Assembly (NCBI GenBank): GCA_016296655.1
Contig: JAEDIW010000003.1
Span: forward strand, 1 to 64,000
DNA: 64,000 bases
Direction: 5' to 3'
Source: Treponema sp.
Lineage (GTDB): Bacteria; Spirochaetota; Spirochaetia; Treponematales; Treponemataceae
The position numbers were made by a program, and so were the translations under genes. Shown here piece after piece: positions 45,171 through 53,600 of the stretch. Within the stretch, counting starts at the first letter, position 1. Every line of letters starts with the position of its first letter. Below the pieces are notes generated by a model that had not been told where the DNA came from, did no database searches, and saw only the letters and a list, made by a program, of their open reading frames with translations.

Positions 45171-45434
45171 TTATGCCTCCTCCACTTCTTCAAAAGCGAG
45201 TTTTATATACTCTTCTAAAACTTTAATTCTATCTTTGTATTTTTCAAGATAAAGGTGGAAAAAGGTTTTTGCAATTTCCACAGAAACCTCGTCGCAGTGG
45301 ATTAGAATCATTTTGCCGCGCTTTTCTGCATACGAAAAGATTTCTTCCGCAAGGGAGTGGATTCTCTCATCGTCCAAATCCTTTGGGGGACAATAAAGAC
45401 AGCTTGTGGTGCTGGAAAAATACACCTTCCACAC
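45171..45434 (-). CDS. small unrecognised protein, probably a truncated gene
   Basis: Frame of 87 codons from GTG 45434, ending next to the FliG-like ATG. It opens VYFSSTTSCLYCPPKDLDDE and is helical and acidic at the end. Just upstream, another frame reads AYYFADRVFSALKVSGVEGV, which continues in sense but not in frame, so a longer ancestral gene with a frameshift near 45425 is likely. The short IHCDE segment recalls protein phosphatases, but no Cys-x5-Arg loop exists. Function unknown. Confidence 0.35.
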   Translation of the reverse strand: MWKVYFSSTTSCLYCPPKDLDDERIHSLAEEIFSYAEKRGKMILIHCDEVSVEIAKTFFHLYLEKYKDRIKVLEEYIKLAFEEVEEA

Positions 45435-45524
45435 CCGACACCTTTAGCGCGGAAAAAACACGGTCGGCAAAGTAATATGCTTTTTAAAACTGCCCGATGT
45501 GTATGTGACAGTCCGTCATTCGCT

Positions 45525-45843
45525 CTATTTTCCCACTGCCTTTAATTTTGCCTCTCGCCAGTCAAGGACAATCTGCTTATTCTTTGCAGCAACAGCGCAG
45601 AAATGACGGTTGATTTCAAGCGGATTTCCTGTAGGGCTTTCGTTGGCATTACGCACCATGCACGGAGCACAAAAGACAGCCTTGTCGCACTTGCAGCACT
45701 CGCCGCCACCCATGTCTTTCATCTTTAAACCGCGGAGCCACTTGATTTTTTTCGCTGTTGTTCCAGATGTTTTCAAGAGTGTCGTTTGCAAGATTGCCCA
45801 AAATCATCTCCTGCCAGCCTATACACGGATAGACATTACCGTT
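45525..45843 (-). pseudogene. radical SAM/SPASM protein, C-terminal remnant
   Basis: In one frame: GANGNVYPCIGWQEMILGNL, then TLENIWNNS, the classic SPASM entry (Gly-x-Val-x-Pro-Cys, GN, IW). In the next frame, after a shift near 45745: KIKWLRGLK, then CCKCDKAVFCAPC and RHFCAVAAKN, which supply the auxiliary-cluster cysteines. The radical SAM core (CxxxCxxC) is missing. The remnant abuts the 3' end of the next gene, whose stop codon lies inside it. The intact family typically matures peptides. Confidence 0.7.
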
Positions 45844-46531
45844 TGCTCCAAATATCTTTTAACATTTCAAGTTCAAGTGGAGAAGAACATTCACATTTCT
45901 TGCATATCTCTTTTGCAGTATCTTGTAAAAATCGATATTGATCTTCTGTCATTCCCCATTTCCAGGAAGATATTTCATTCAGACCTTTTATTGCGGGATT
46001 ATCTTTATCGTTTTCTTTGAGCCAATAAATAAGCCACTTTATCACATAATCATCAACAGGAATATGAGCAACAGAAATCAATATCTTATATTTACGGAAT
46101 TCTTTTTCGTTTGTTTCCGAGAAGGCAAGGGCAACAAAATATTTAATCCAAATATTTATAATTTTTTGGAACCGTCCGAATGAAACTTTACATTCACTGT
46201 CCAATTCTTTTGCATTTGTATACATGGTATTTATTGTTTTATAAAAAAACGTATCATATTTTTCTTGTGTAATATTTTCATCCATCACTTCACTAAGAAA
46301 GTTCTCCAGAGATTTTTCTATTGCTTCTTTGAATTTTTCGTTCGGCTTTACCCTTGAGCCTTTTGGGTTTCCAGCTCCCATTGATGCACGTATAGCCCCT
46401 TCAAGTCTTTCATCTGGTTCCGTTATTTCAAAATCTATGTTCTCCATAAATTTTAAAGAAGCTTTGTTCATTTCCATAACATAGTCCATGTTTTCAACCT
46501 CCATATCAATCGCGTTTTTCTCTTTTTCCAT
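45836..46531 (-). CDS. hypothetical protein, 231 aa
   Basis: Soluble, acidic, helical protein with no family recognised. It includes ASMGAGNPKGSRVKPNEKFK and a tryptophan-rich stretch WIKYFVALAFSE, then KWLIYWLKENDKDNP. Its last codons (DIWSKR, stop) overlap the radical SAM remnant in another frame, so its 3' end may have been created by the rearrangement that destroyed that gene. The start codon lacks a strong ribosome binding site. Confidence 0.5.
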   Translation of the reverse strand: MEKEKNAIDMEVENMDYVMEMNKASLKFMENIDFEITEPDERLEGAIRASMGAGNPKGSRVKPNEKFKEAIEKSLENFLSEVMDENITQEKYDTFFYKTINTMYTNAKELDSECKVSFGRFQKIINIWIKYFVALAFSETNEKEFRKYKILISVAHIPVDDYVIKWLIYWLKENDKDNPAIKGLNEISSWKWGMTEDQYRFLQDTAKEICKKCECSSPLELEMLKDIWSKR

Positions 46532-46605
46532 GTCATACAGTATATTTCATAAAATCCGATTTGCCTTATGACAATCTGTAAAATAAACTGTGAATCTTTA
46601 TGCAA

Positions 46606-46628
46606 AAAGTTATGAAAAATTCATAAGT
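46606..46628 (+). repeat. shared leader string of the AAA ATPase loci, copy 1
   Basis: AGTTATGAAAAATTCATAAG, which contains the palindrome TTATGAA-AAA-TTCATAA, recurs at 50025-50047 upstream of the intact AAA gene. In both places a later TTTCAACTACAGAA precedes a palindrome and the gene. Confidence 0.65.
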
Positions 46629-46662
46629 TTTTTGTGGGCGAACTTTGATTTTCAACTACAGA

Positions 46663-46711
46663 AAACATTTTACATTAACTTTAGTTTTTTTGAAGTTAAT
46701 GTAAAATGTTT
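46663..46711 (+). promoter_or_regulatory. 19-bp perfect inverted repeat before the AAA pseudogene
   Basis: The arm AAACATTTTACATTAACTT (46663-46681) and its exact reverse complement (46693-46711) are separated by 11 nt, ending 2 nt before the ATG at 46714. It could be an operator or an RNA hairpin hiding the start. Confidence 0.6.
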
Positions 46712-46713
46712 GT

Positions 46714-47551
46714 ATGAAGCAGATAAAGAGAGAAATATATCTTTCACAGATAAGAAAATATTACGAGGTTGATTTGATAAAAGTTCTTACAGGCGTGCGT
46801 CGCTCAGGCAAATCATATTAAGACAGATTATTAAAGAACTAAAACGAAAAATAGACTCTAGACATATCATATATATGAACTTTGAGGACTTTGAATTTGA
46901 GGAAATAGATACAGCCAAAAAACTTCATGAGTTTGTAAAGTCAAAAATTAAAGATTCAGAGAAATACTACATTTTCTTTGACGAAATTCAACATGTAAAG
47001 GAATTTGAAAAAGTTCTTGCTTCATTCAGGGCAACTCTTAACTGTTCGCTTTTTGTTACTGGCTCTAATTCCAAGCTTCTTTCTGGTGAGCTTGCGACAT
47101 TGCTTGTAGGGCGAACCGTTGAGTTTAGGATTATGCCTTTTTCCTACAGTGAGGCAGTTCAATTATACAATGAGAATAAAAAATAGATTCCACAAGACTT
47201 TATTTATGACTATATAAAATGGGGCGGACTTCCACAACGTTTTGATTTTACAGAAGAAAAAGATACAAAGAATTATCTTGAAAGCGTCCTCTATGGCATT
47301 GTGGAAAAAGACATTTATAAGAGCGACTCAAAAATTGAAAAATATAAATTCACCGCAATTTCAAGTTATATTCTTTTTTAATGCCGACAGAGGTTATAAT
47401 CAAAAGGGAGTTTGCCGCATTTAAGCCAATCAGAGACGCTTCGCCAAAATATGTCCTATCGTTAGATAAGGTTGATTTGTCTCACGATGGAATTATTCAT
47501 CTGAATATTGAAGATTTTCTTCTGCGAAAAATGGATTTGCTTTTATCCTAA
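46714..47551 (+). pseudogene. AAA ATPase (DUF4143-type) pseudogene
   Basis: Starts MKQIKREIYLSQIRKYYEVD with Walker A GVRRSGKS, then shifts frame. The next frame has IYMNFEDFEFEEID, Walker B IFFDEIQ, the sensor VTGSNSKLL and the LVGRTVEFRIMPFSYSE segment. There is an in-frame TAG after NENKK, a further piece WGGLPQRFDF, and a final shifted tail ending RKMDLLLS. Family members are about 400 residues; here the middle of the DUF4143 region is deleted. It is convergent with the response regulator gene. Confidence 0.8.
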
Positions 47552-47583
47552 AGACTCAACGCCTCACTTTTTTCAGGCAACTT

Positions 47584-48234
47584 TCATTCCCCAAACTTTT
47601 TAATCACTTCGTGAACATTCTTGCAGGCGGTCTTTTCAAAAATATGGGTAAAGTAGTTGTCCACCGAGCGGGGAATAATGTTCAGTTCCTCAGCAATCTG
47701 CTCTTTGCTTTTTCGCTCAAGGATTTTCTTAAAGACGTTCTGTTCCTGTTTGGTAAGACCGTCGAACATTGTCTTGTAGGTAAAAAGAGGCGCAACAAGA
47801 TTCTGCTGAACAAAGGTTTCTCCTGCAAGAATACTTTTAACTGCCGTAATCAGAATGGGCTCTGGAGCAGATTTTTCTACAAAACCGTGGGCACCGGCTT
47901 CCAGTACCATCGAAAGAATTCCAGGCTTTGCGTACATTGAATAAACCAGAATTTTAATCTCAGGGTAATCTGTGCGAACTTCGCGCAGTAAATCAAGTCC
48001 GCTTTCTTCGCCTAAAAATAAATCAAGAATCAAAAGTTCTGGAAGGGCTGAAGTTTTACTGCCTGTTTCGGTTAAGCCGTTGGCAAGGGCTTTAAGTTTT
48101 TCTTCCGCCTCTGATTTTGAAAGTGCTGAACCTGAGCATTTAAGTTCTGTTTTCTGCTCAATAAGCTGTACAAGTCCTATATTTGTAACTGTGTGGTCTT
48201 CCACAACAAAAAATGTTTTATTTAGACAAGACAT
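47584..48234 (-). CDS. NarL/LuxR-family response regulator
   Basis: DNA-binding response regulator (216 aa). The receiver domain has the phospho-acceptor Asp in LLILDLFLGEESG; the C-terminal helix-turn-helix is LTKQEQNVFKKILERKS...SVDNYFTHIFEK. Its ATG overlaps the kinase stop (TAATG), so the two are translationally coupled. It forms a unit with the histidine kinase and a membrane protein. A decayed copy lies at 52503-53015. Confidence 0.9.
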   Translation of the reverse strand: MSCLNKTFFVVEDHTVTNIGLVQLIEQKTELKCSGSALSKSEAEEKLKALANGLTETGSKTSALPELLILDLFLGEESGLDLLREVRTDYPEIKILVYSMYAKPGILSMVLEAGAHGFVEKSAPEPILITAVKSILAGETFVQQNLVAPLFTYKTMFDGLTKQEQNVFKKILERKSKEQIAEELNIIPRSVDNYFTHIFEKTACKNVHEVIKKFGE

Positions 48235-49052
48235 TATCTATATCCCCCTGTGTGTTTGTATGTTGCATTTTTTAATCTGATAATCTTTATCTGAGTTCCA
48301 GAATCTTTTTCGGAAGTTATAAAAAGTCCGGCTCCGATTAAGTCTGCACGGTTTTTCATTCCTCTTAGACCAAAGTGTTTTTTTTCGTCAATGTTTTCCG
48401 TGTCAAAGCCTTTTCCGTCATCGCTTATAAAAATGTAAAGACCGTTTTCTTCTTCTCCCTTTGCGTTGCGGACTAAAATTACAATTTCAGTTGCCTCTGC
48501 GTGTTTTAAAACATTTGTTAACGCTTCCTGGACAATTCTGTAAAGGTTTAAAATCTCATCCTTTGTAAGAAAGGAAGCGTCTGTATTTTCAAGAATTGAA
48601 AGCCTTAGGTCTATTTTGGAATTTTCCGAAAACTCCTGGCACAAATTTTTTACGCACAAAAGAAAATCATTTTTTGTTATGTCGGGCGGAGCCAGGTTGT
48701 AACTCATGGAACGCACCTCCACCAGCGACTTTGAAAGAAAGGCTGCGATTTGCGGAAGATTTTTTGCTGCCTCTGCGGTTTCGCATAAACTTTTGCAGTA
48801 GCGAAGATTCTGCGCCACAGTATCGTGAAGTTCCCGCGCAATGCGTCCACGTTCTTCTTCCTGCCCTTGAATTGTAAACAAAAGGTATTCCTTTGATTCC
48901 TTTAATTTTTTCCTGGACTTTGCAAAATGAATCAGAAGAATTACGCCTCCAAGAAGAAATATAGCAAATACAATGTCAAAAAGTAAAAAATAGGTGGTGT
49001 ATCGCTGAATTATTGCTTCAAGTTCTAAAATAGTAGTCTCTGATTCTGGCAT
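48234..49052 (-). CDS. sensor histidine kinase, NarX/DesK (HisKA_3) type
   Basis: Membrane kinase of 272 residues. One N-terminal membrane helix (YFLLFDIVFAIFLLGGVILL), a short coiled linker, the dimerisation/phospho-acceptor segment GRIARELHDTVAQNL, and an ATPase domain with N box QEALTNVLKHA, the DDGKGFD loop and GLRGMKNRADLIGAG. It has almost no extracellular domain, so sensing may depend on the co-encoded membrane protein, whose stop codon directly abuts this ATG. Confidence 0.88.
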   Translation of the reverse strand: MPESETTILELEAIIQRYTTYFLLFDIVFAIFLLGGVILLIHFAKSRKKLKESKEYLLFTIQGQEEERGRIARELHDTVAQNLRYCKSLCETAEAAKNLPQIAAFLSKSLVEVRSMSYNLAPPDITKNDFLLCVKNLCQEFSENSKIDLRLSILENTDASFLTKDEILNLYRIVQEALTNVLKHAEATEIVILVRNAKGEEENGLYIFISDDGKGFDTENIDEKKHFGLRGMKNRADLIGAGLFITSEKDSGTQIKIIRLKNATYKHTGGYR

Positions 49053-49664
49053 TTATCTTTTCTCCAAAAATCTGTCCAATAGTTTATAAATTCCAAAGCC
49101 GGCAAAAGTTGCAAGAAGCCTGTCCAAAAATGAAATTGGAATTTGAGCCAGAATACACGAAGGTAAAAGATCGAACCTCTGGTGCAAAAAGCTTTCGGTA
49201 AATTTTTTGATGGGATTCATCATGTCGGAAATTTCGTAATGTTTATAATGGAAGAAATCAATTATTCCGCCGGCAATAATCGTACAGAACGAAGAAAGCA
49301 GGGCAATCAAAACAAGATACAAAATAGTTACCGTTATGCTGATTTTAAATTCACTTTTTTGTCGGGCAATAAGCCAGGTTGAAAGCACAATAAGCACTCC
49401 ACAAATTGAAAAAGAGAGCATAAAAGGATCAAAAAATCCTTCCTGAAAAAACCATAAAAGTGTATTGATGATGTTGTATCCAAGTGAAACGCAAAGCCCC
49501 GGAACAAGACCAAGATAAAACACAACTGCCACAGTCCAGATTGTATCAAAGAAAAGCGGAATATTAAGTGTAAGGTAAAAAATATAAACCGTAAGAAAAT
49601 TAAGAATTTCGGCGAGTATGCAGAGGATTATCGTTTTTGGAATTTTTCGCATTTCTTGAAACAT
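49053..49664 (-). CDS. multi-pass membrane protein, putative sensor partner of the kinase
   Basis: About 203 residues with five or six hydrophobic segments (for example TIILCILAEILNFLTVYIFY and LYLVLIALLSSFCTIIAGGI). The layout is like ECF S components or the membrane sensing modules found with small histidine kinases, but no family is certain. It is the first gene of the three-gene unit with kinase and regulator. ATG 49664 is used; TTG 49694 is possible, and neither has a clear ribosome binding site. Confidence 0.65.
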   Translation of the reverse strand: MFQEMRKIPKTIILCILAEILNFLTVYIFYLTLNIPLFFDTIWTVAVVFYLGLVPGLCVSLGYNIINTLLWFFQEGFFDPFMLSFSICGVLIVLSTWLIARQKSEFKISITVTILYLVLIALLSSFCTIIAGGIIDFFHYKHYEISDMMNPIKKFTESFLHQRFDLLPSCILAQIPISFLDRLLATFAGFGIYKLLDRFLEKR

Positions 49665-49694
49665 AAGGTGATTATAAATACTTTTTTTTACCAC

Positions 49695-50024
49695 TTTGTA
49701 AAGTTTTTTGTAAATTCAGAAAGGCGCGATAAACTTTTTAATACGGGGTACATCCTCTGTCACCTTATAACTACTGTCCGAATTTCACTATAAATTACAT
49801 TAAATTACATTGATTTTTTTATCAAGTGTAAAAATTTAAATGCATCATTCTTTTAACCTGTTGCAAGAAGAGATTTTTACAGGCAGCTGAATTTCTTTTA
49901 TTAGCTTTGTTGTTTTTGTCCAAGTTGCACTTAAGCAGTACACAAGCGAGAGTTTCACTTTTTCCATACTCAAGTAGTATAGTTGCGAAAATTCAATTTG
50001 TATTGTGAAAAGATGTAAAAATAG
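49695..50024. other. intergenic region between the two-component unit and the AAA locus
   Basis: AT-rich, no gene-like frame. It contains ATTACATT twice near 49795 and no palindrome of note. The promoter for the minus-strand unit should lie near its left end but is not clear. Confidence 0.3.
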
Positions 50025-50047
50025 TTATGAAAAATTCATAAGTTTAT
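50025..50047 (+). repeat. shared leader string of the AAA ATPase loci, copy 2
   Basis: AGTTATGAAAAATTCATAAG, identical to the string at 46606; see that entry. Confidence 0.65.
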
Positions 50048-50140
50048 ATTGCCTGAACTTCAAGTTTACTAGTGGCAAGGCGGACGGCGTTGTCTGATTT
50101 GAATTTTTTGTCAGGTTTTGATTTTCAATTCTTACGGATT

Positions 50141-50191
50141 TCAACTACAGAATAGTTGATTTTAGCCGTTTTTCAACTATTTAATAGTTGA
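50141..50191 (+). promoter_or_regulatory. two adjacent palindromes overlapping the AAA promoter (putative operator)
   Basis: The first is TCAACTA-cagaa-TAGTTGA (50141-50159). The second is TCAACTATT-t-AATAGTTGA (50173-50191). Four half-sites of the same sequence thus lie before the gene, and the last covers the -35 box. Confidence 0.65.
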
Positions 50192-50215
50192 TTTTTAATA
50201 TGATTCTACTATAAT
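50188..50215 (+). promoter_or_regulatory. promoter of the tandem AAA genes
   Basis: -35 TTGATT (50188-50193), a 16-bp spacer, -10 TATAAT (50210-50215). AAGAGG precedes the ATG at 50234. Confidence 0.65.
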
Positions 50216-50233
50216 ATTTTTTAAGAGGTTCGT

Positions 50234-51391
50234 ATGGAATACAAAGTAAAAAGAATTCTTGATGTTTCTGTTTTAATTCAAAAAAAATCAGTTTTTTTGT
50301 TCGGGCCAAGACAAACTGGAAAATCCACTCTTGTTGACCAGCTTCCTGCCGACACTTTTGCTCTAAAATGGAATCTGCTAAAAGGAAAACTCAGACTTCA
50401 AATACAGAATAATCCCAGTTATTTGACTGAGCAGGCAGAACTTCTTAATTTACATGACTGTGCTATTTTTATTGACGAAATTCAATTATGTCCGGAGCTT
50501 TTAAACGAATGCCACCTTCTGATTGAAGAGCGAAACATTCGATTTTTGTTTACAGGCTCTTCTGCACGAAAACTCCGTTCCTATGGAACAAATCTTCTTG
50601 GCGGAAGAGCCTGGGAGCGGCATCTGCATCCCTTTACATTTGCTGAAGTTGGAAACGATGAAAATTACAATCTGCCCTTTATTTTTGAGCATGGGCTTTT
50701 ACCTTCCATGTTCTATTCATCAGACATCGAAGAAGATTTGTCATCATATATCGGAACTTATCTAACAGAAGAAATTGCCGCAGAAGGAACAGCCCGCAAT
50801 TTGGGAGCGTTCGCACGATTTTTAAAAACTGCGGCGCTTACAAACGGACAGCTTTTAAACTTTACAAACATTGCAAGTGACTCGCAAGTTCCTGTTCAAA
50901 CTGTAAAACAGTGGTACACCGTTTTGGAAGACACACTACTGGGCTTTATGGTAGAACCGTACAGAGCCTGCAAAAAAAGAAAAAGCGTGAGCGTTTCAAA
51001 ATTTTACCTTTTCGATATTGCTGTTGCAAGAACTCTTCAAAACATTCCAGTTCCAACAGAAGGCAATGAAGAATTCGGAAGATTTTTTGAACAGCTTGTC
51101 TGTATGGAACTAAAGGCCTGGATTTCCTATAAAAGCCCTCGTTCCCAACTTACTTTTTGGCGAACAATCAACGGAAATGAAGTTGATTTTTGCCTTGACG
51201 ACAACCTCGCCATAGAAGTAAAGTCAACGAGCACTGTAACGGACAGACACTTAAAGGGATTAAAAGTTCTGCGTGAAGAAGGCATATTTAAACGATACAT
51301 TGTGGTCTGTCGGGAAGAATATCCGCGTATGGTTGACGGAATAGAGATTCTTCCGTGGAAATACTTTTTTGAATCTTTGTGGAAACTGTAA
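50234..51391 (+). CDS. AAA ATPase with DUF4143-type C-terminal domain (first of pair)
   Basis: ATPase of 385 residues. Walker A FGPRQTGKST, Walker B AIFIDEIQ and the sensor FTGSSARKL with NLLGGRAWERHLHPFTFAEV. The C-terminal domain ends with a PD-(D/E)XK-like signature EVDFCLDDNLAIEVKSTST. The function of this very common family is not established; defence, toxin-antitoxin-like and mobile-element roles have all been suggested. It sits downstream of two palindromes and overlaps the second ATPase by 13 bp. Confidence 0.85.
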   Translation: MEYKVKRILDVSVLIQKKSVFLFGPRQTGKSTLVDQLPADTFALKWNLLKGKLRLQIQNNPSYLTEQAELLNLHDCAIFIDEIQLCPELLNECHLLIEERNIRFLFTGSSARKLRSYGTNLLGGRAWERHLHPFTFAEVGNDENYNLPFIFEHGLLPSMFYSSDIEEDLSSYIGTYLTEEIAAEGTARNLGAFARFLKTAALTNGQLLNFTNIASDSQVPVQTVKQWYTVLEDTLLGFMVEPYRACKKRKSVSVSKFYLFDIAVARTLQNIPVPTEGNEEFGRFFEQLVCMELKAWISYKSPRSQLTFWRTINGNEVDFCLDDNLAIEVKSTSTVTDRHLKGLKVLREEGIFKRYIVVCREEYPRMVDGIEILPWKYFFESLWKL

Positions 51392-52494
51392 TACATAACT
51401 TTCATGGATTATATTCCAAAAAAGTTGTCATTCTGCTTGGCGCGCGACAGGTTGGAAAGACAACGCTTTTTAAATCATTGTTTAATTCAGATTCAATCCT
51501 GTGGCTTAATGGCGATGAATTTGACGTTCAGAATTTATTTGCAACATTGTCAGCGCAACGGTTCAAGGCATATCTGGGGGCAAAAAAAGTTGTAGTCATA
51601 GACGAAGCCCAGCGGATTTCAAATATAGGGCTTCGGTTGAAAGTCCTTGCAGACTCATTGCCAGACATTCAGATTTTTGCAACAGGAAGCTCGTCTTTCG
51701 ACCTGGCAAACAATGTAAATGAGCCTCTTACTGGCCGCAAGCGGGAGCTGCGCCTCTTTCCCTTGTCTTTTAAGGAACTGGTCAACCACAGCGATTTGCT
51801 TACAGAAAAAAGAATGATTCCCCATCGTCTGGTTTTTGGCTCATACCCAGAAGTCGTAACATCACAGGGAAGTGAAATCGAAGTCCTTAAAGAACTTTCA
51901 CAAAGCTATCTTTATAAGGATATTCTGACTTTTGAAAAAATCCGTCACTCAGATAAGCTTGTAAAACTCCTTCAGGCTCTTGCCTGGCAGATTGGCTCAC
52001 AAGTTTCTTATAATGAGCTGGCGCAAACCTGCTCGATGGATGTAAAGACTGTCGAGCATTACATCACTGTTCTGGAACAGGCTTTCATCGTTTTCATGCT
52101 AGGCACTTTCAGTAGGAATCTGAGAAACGAATTAAAAAACAGCCGTAAAGTTTACTTTTATGACAACGGAATCCGCAATGCAATAATCGCAAACTTTTCA
52201 CCAATAGAAAACAGAAATGATGCTGGAGCTCTTTGGGAAAACTATGTAATTTCCGAGCGTGTAAAAAAAATCTCCTATGACGGAAACTTTACAAATTTCT
52301 GGTTCTGGCGAACAAAGGCGCGGCAGGAAGTTGACTACCTTGAAGAAAGTAACGGAAATCTTTGCGCATACGAATTCAAGTGGTCAGACGCAAGCGCAAA
52401 AAAAGCCCGCTGCCCACTTACATTTTCAAGGGCTTATCCAGAAGCAAAATTTTCTGTAATAAGCGCTCAGAATGTAGAAGAATTTTTACTGTAG
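51379..52494 (+). CDS. AAA ATPase with DUF4143-type C-terminal domain (second of pair)
   Basis: ATPase of 371 residues from GTG 51379. Walker A LLGARQVGKTT, Walker B VVVIDEAQR, sensor FATGSSSFDLAN, LTGRKRELRLFPLSFKELV, a winged-helix-like stretch SYNELAQTCSMDVKTVEHYI, and C-terminal ARQEVDYLEESNGNLCAYEF. It belongs to a different subfamily from its partner. The N-terminus is some 15 residues shorter than usual, so the overlap may reflect a trimmed gene. It is directly followed by the decayed two-component copy. Confidence 0.82.
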   Translation: METVIHNFHGLYSKKVVILLGARQVGKTTLFKSLFNSDSILWLNGDEFDVQNLFATLSAQRFKAYLGAKKVVVIDEAQRISNIGLRLKVLADSLPDIQIFATGSSSFDLANNVNEPLTGRKRELRLFPLSFKELVNHSDLLTEKRMIPHRLVFGSYPEVVTSQGSEIEVLKELSQSYLYKDILTFEKIRHSDKLVKLLQALAWQIGSQVSYNELAQTCSMDVKTVEHYITVLEQAFIVFMLGTFSRNLRNELKNSRKVYFYDNGIRNAIIANFSPIENRNDAGALWENYVISERVKKISYDGNFTNFWFWRTKARQEVDYLEESNGNLCAYEFKWSDASAKKARCPLTFSRAYPEAKFSVISAQNVEEFLL

Positions 52495-52502
52495 GCAAAT
52501 GC

Positions 52503-53015
52503 AGGCTTTCATTCCCCGTATTTTTCGCTCAAGGATTTTCTTAAAAATATTCTGTTCCTGTTTGGTAAGTCCGTCGAACATTATCTTGTAGGTAAAAAGT
52601 GGTGCAACAAGATTCTGCTGAACAAAGGTTCTCCTGCAAGAATACTTTTAACTGCCGTAATAAGAATGAGCTCTGGAGCAGATTTTTCTACAGAACCGTG
52701 GCGCCGGCTTCCAGAATCAGAGAAAGAATTCCAGGCTTTGCGTACTTTGTACTCAATAAGCTGTACAAGTCCTATATTTGTAACCGTGTGATCTATTTAG
52801 ACAAGACATTATCTATATCCCCTGTGCGTTTGTATGTTGTATTTTTCAACCTGATGTTTTTTATCTGAGTTCCAAAATTTTTTTCGGAAGTTATAAAAAG
52901 TCCGGCTCCGATTAAGTCTGCACGGTTTTTCATTCTCCTTAGGCCAAAGTGTTTTTTTTTGCTGGCACTGATGCAAAAAGCTTTCTGTAACCTTTTCAGA
53001 AGATACATTTTCTGT
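52503..53015 (-). pseudogene. decayed copy of the two-component unit
   Basis: Collinear fragments of 47584-49664 with deletions. 52503-52516 matches the end of the response regulator gene (near 47580-47592). 52520-52747 matches 47710-47937. 52748-52963 matches 48157-48390, spanning the regulator/kinase junction. 52964-53010 matches 49180-49225 in the membrane protein gene. Many small indels and stops are present; none of the three products can be made. Confidence 0.8.
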
Positions 53016-53158
53016 ATTTTTCGAGTTTCTGCGCCTTCTGCCAATTTGTTCTTGAAATATTGAATCTGTTTTGGAAGTTCAGGGAATTAATCAGTGTTTT
53101 TCTAAGATTTTTTCTACGTTAGCCACTTAGTGGGCTGCCAAATGTAAGATGCTTTTAA

Positions 53159-53470
53159 TTATTTCCTATAATTGTCAAAAACTAAACAAATTTGAGATTT
53201 TAAATCTTGTATTATTTTATTGGAAAGTTGGGTATCAAATCTTTTTTTATCATCGCTGACATTTTCTAAAAATAACTCATAAGGAAGTATTTCTAATTCA
53301 TCGGCAATCTTTTGTAAAACTTCTGGGGAGGGAAAATTTTTTCCATTTTCTACTGCATTTAAATAGTTTGGACTTAAATCGATTCTTTCTGAAAAAGCCA
53401 GTTGTGTAAAATTTTTTTTCTTCCTATAAAAACGCAAATTCTTAATAAATAGTTCTTGAATGTGAGTCAT
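53159..53470 (-). CDS. XRE-family helix-turn-helix protein
   Basis: Small cytosolic DNA-binding protein (103 aa). The helix-turn-helix is in residues 10-65: FTQLAFSERIDLSPNYLNAV followed by ENGKNFPSPEVLQKIADEL. The C-terminal 35 residues are charged and unrecognised. It is divergent from the lipid-anchored or membrane protein at 53601, with 130 bp between, and probably regulates that gene and itself. Both genes are markedly AT-rich. Confidence 0.85.
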   Translation of the reverse strand: MTHIQELFIKNLRFYRKKKNFTQLAFSERIDLSPNYLNAVENGKNFPSPEVLQKIADELEILPYELFLENVSDDKKRFDTQLSNKIIQDLKSQICLVFDNYRK

Positions 53471-53600
53471 GCAAGTATTTTGCTTTATTTATCTATTTGC
53501 GTATTCAATGTATTAAAGTTATATAATTATAAAACAGTTGTTTTTACTACTCTTTTATGTTAATATAACTGTAATTCAGTAATTATTGCAGGAGATAAAA

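Noticed and set aside
45171..45434. Dual-specificity phosphatase-like reading of the small gene (ILIHCDE).
   Set aside because: The Cys-x5-Arg phosphate loop is missing, so the resemblance is only to a short strand and His-Cys pair.
46590..50200. Short repeated strings considered as a CRISPR array or phage attachment sites.
   Set aside because: Only two widely spaced copies, no regular spacing, no cas genes and no integrase or tRNA nearby.
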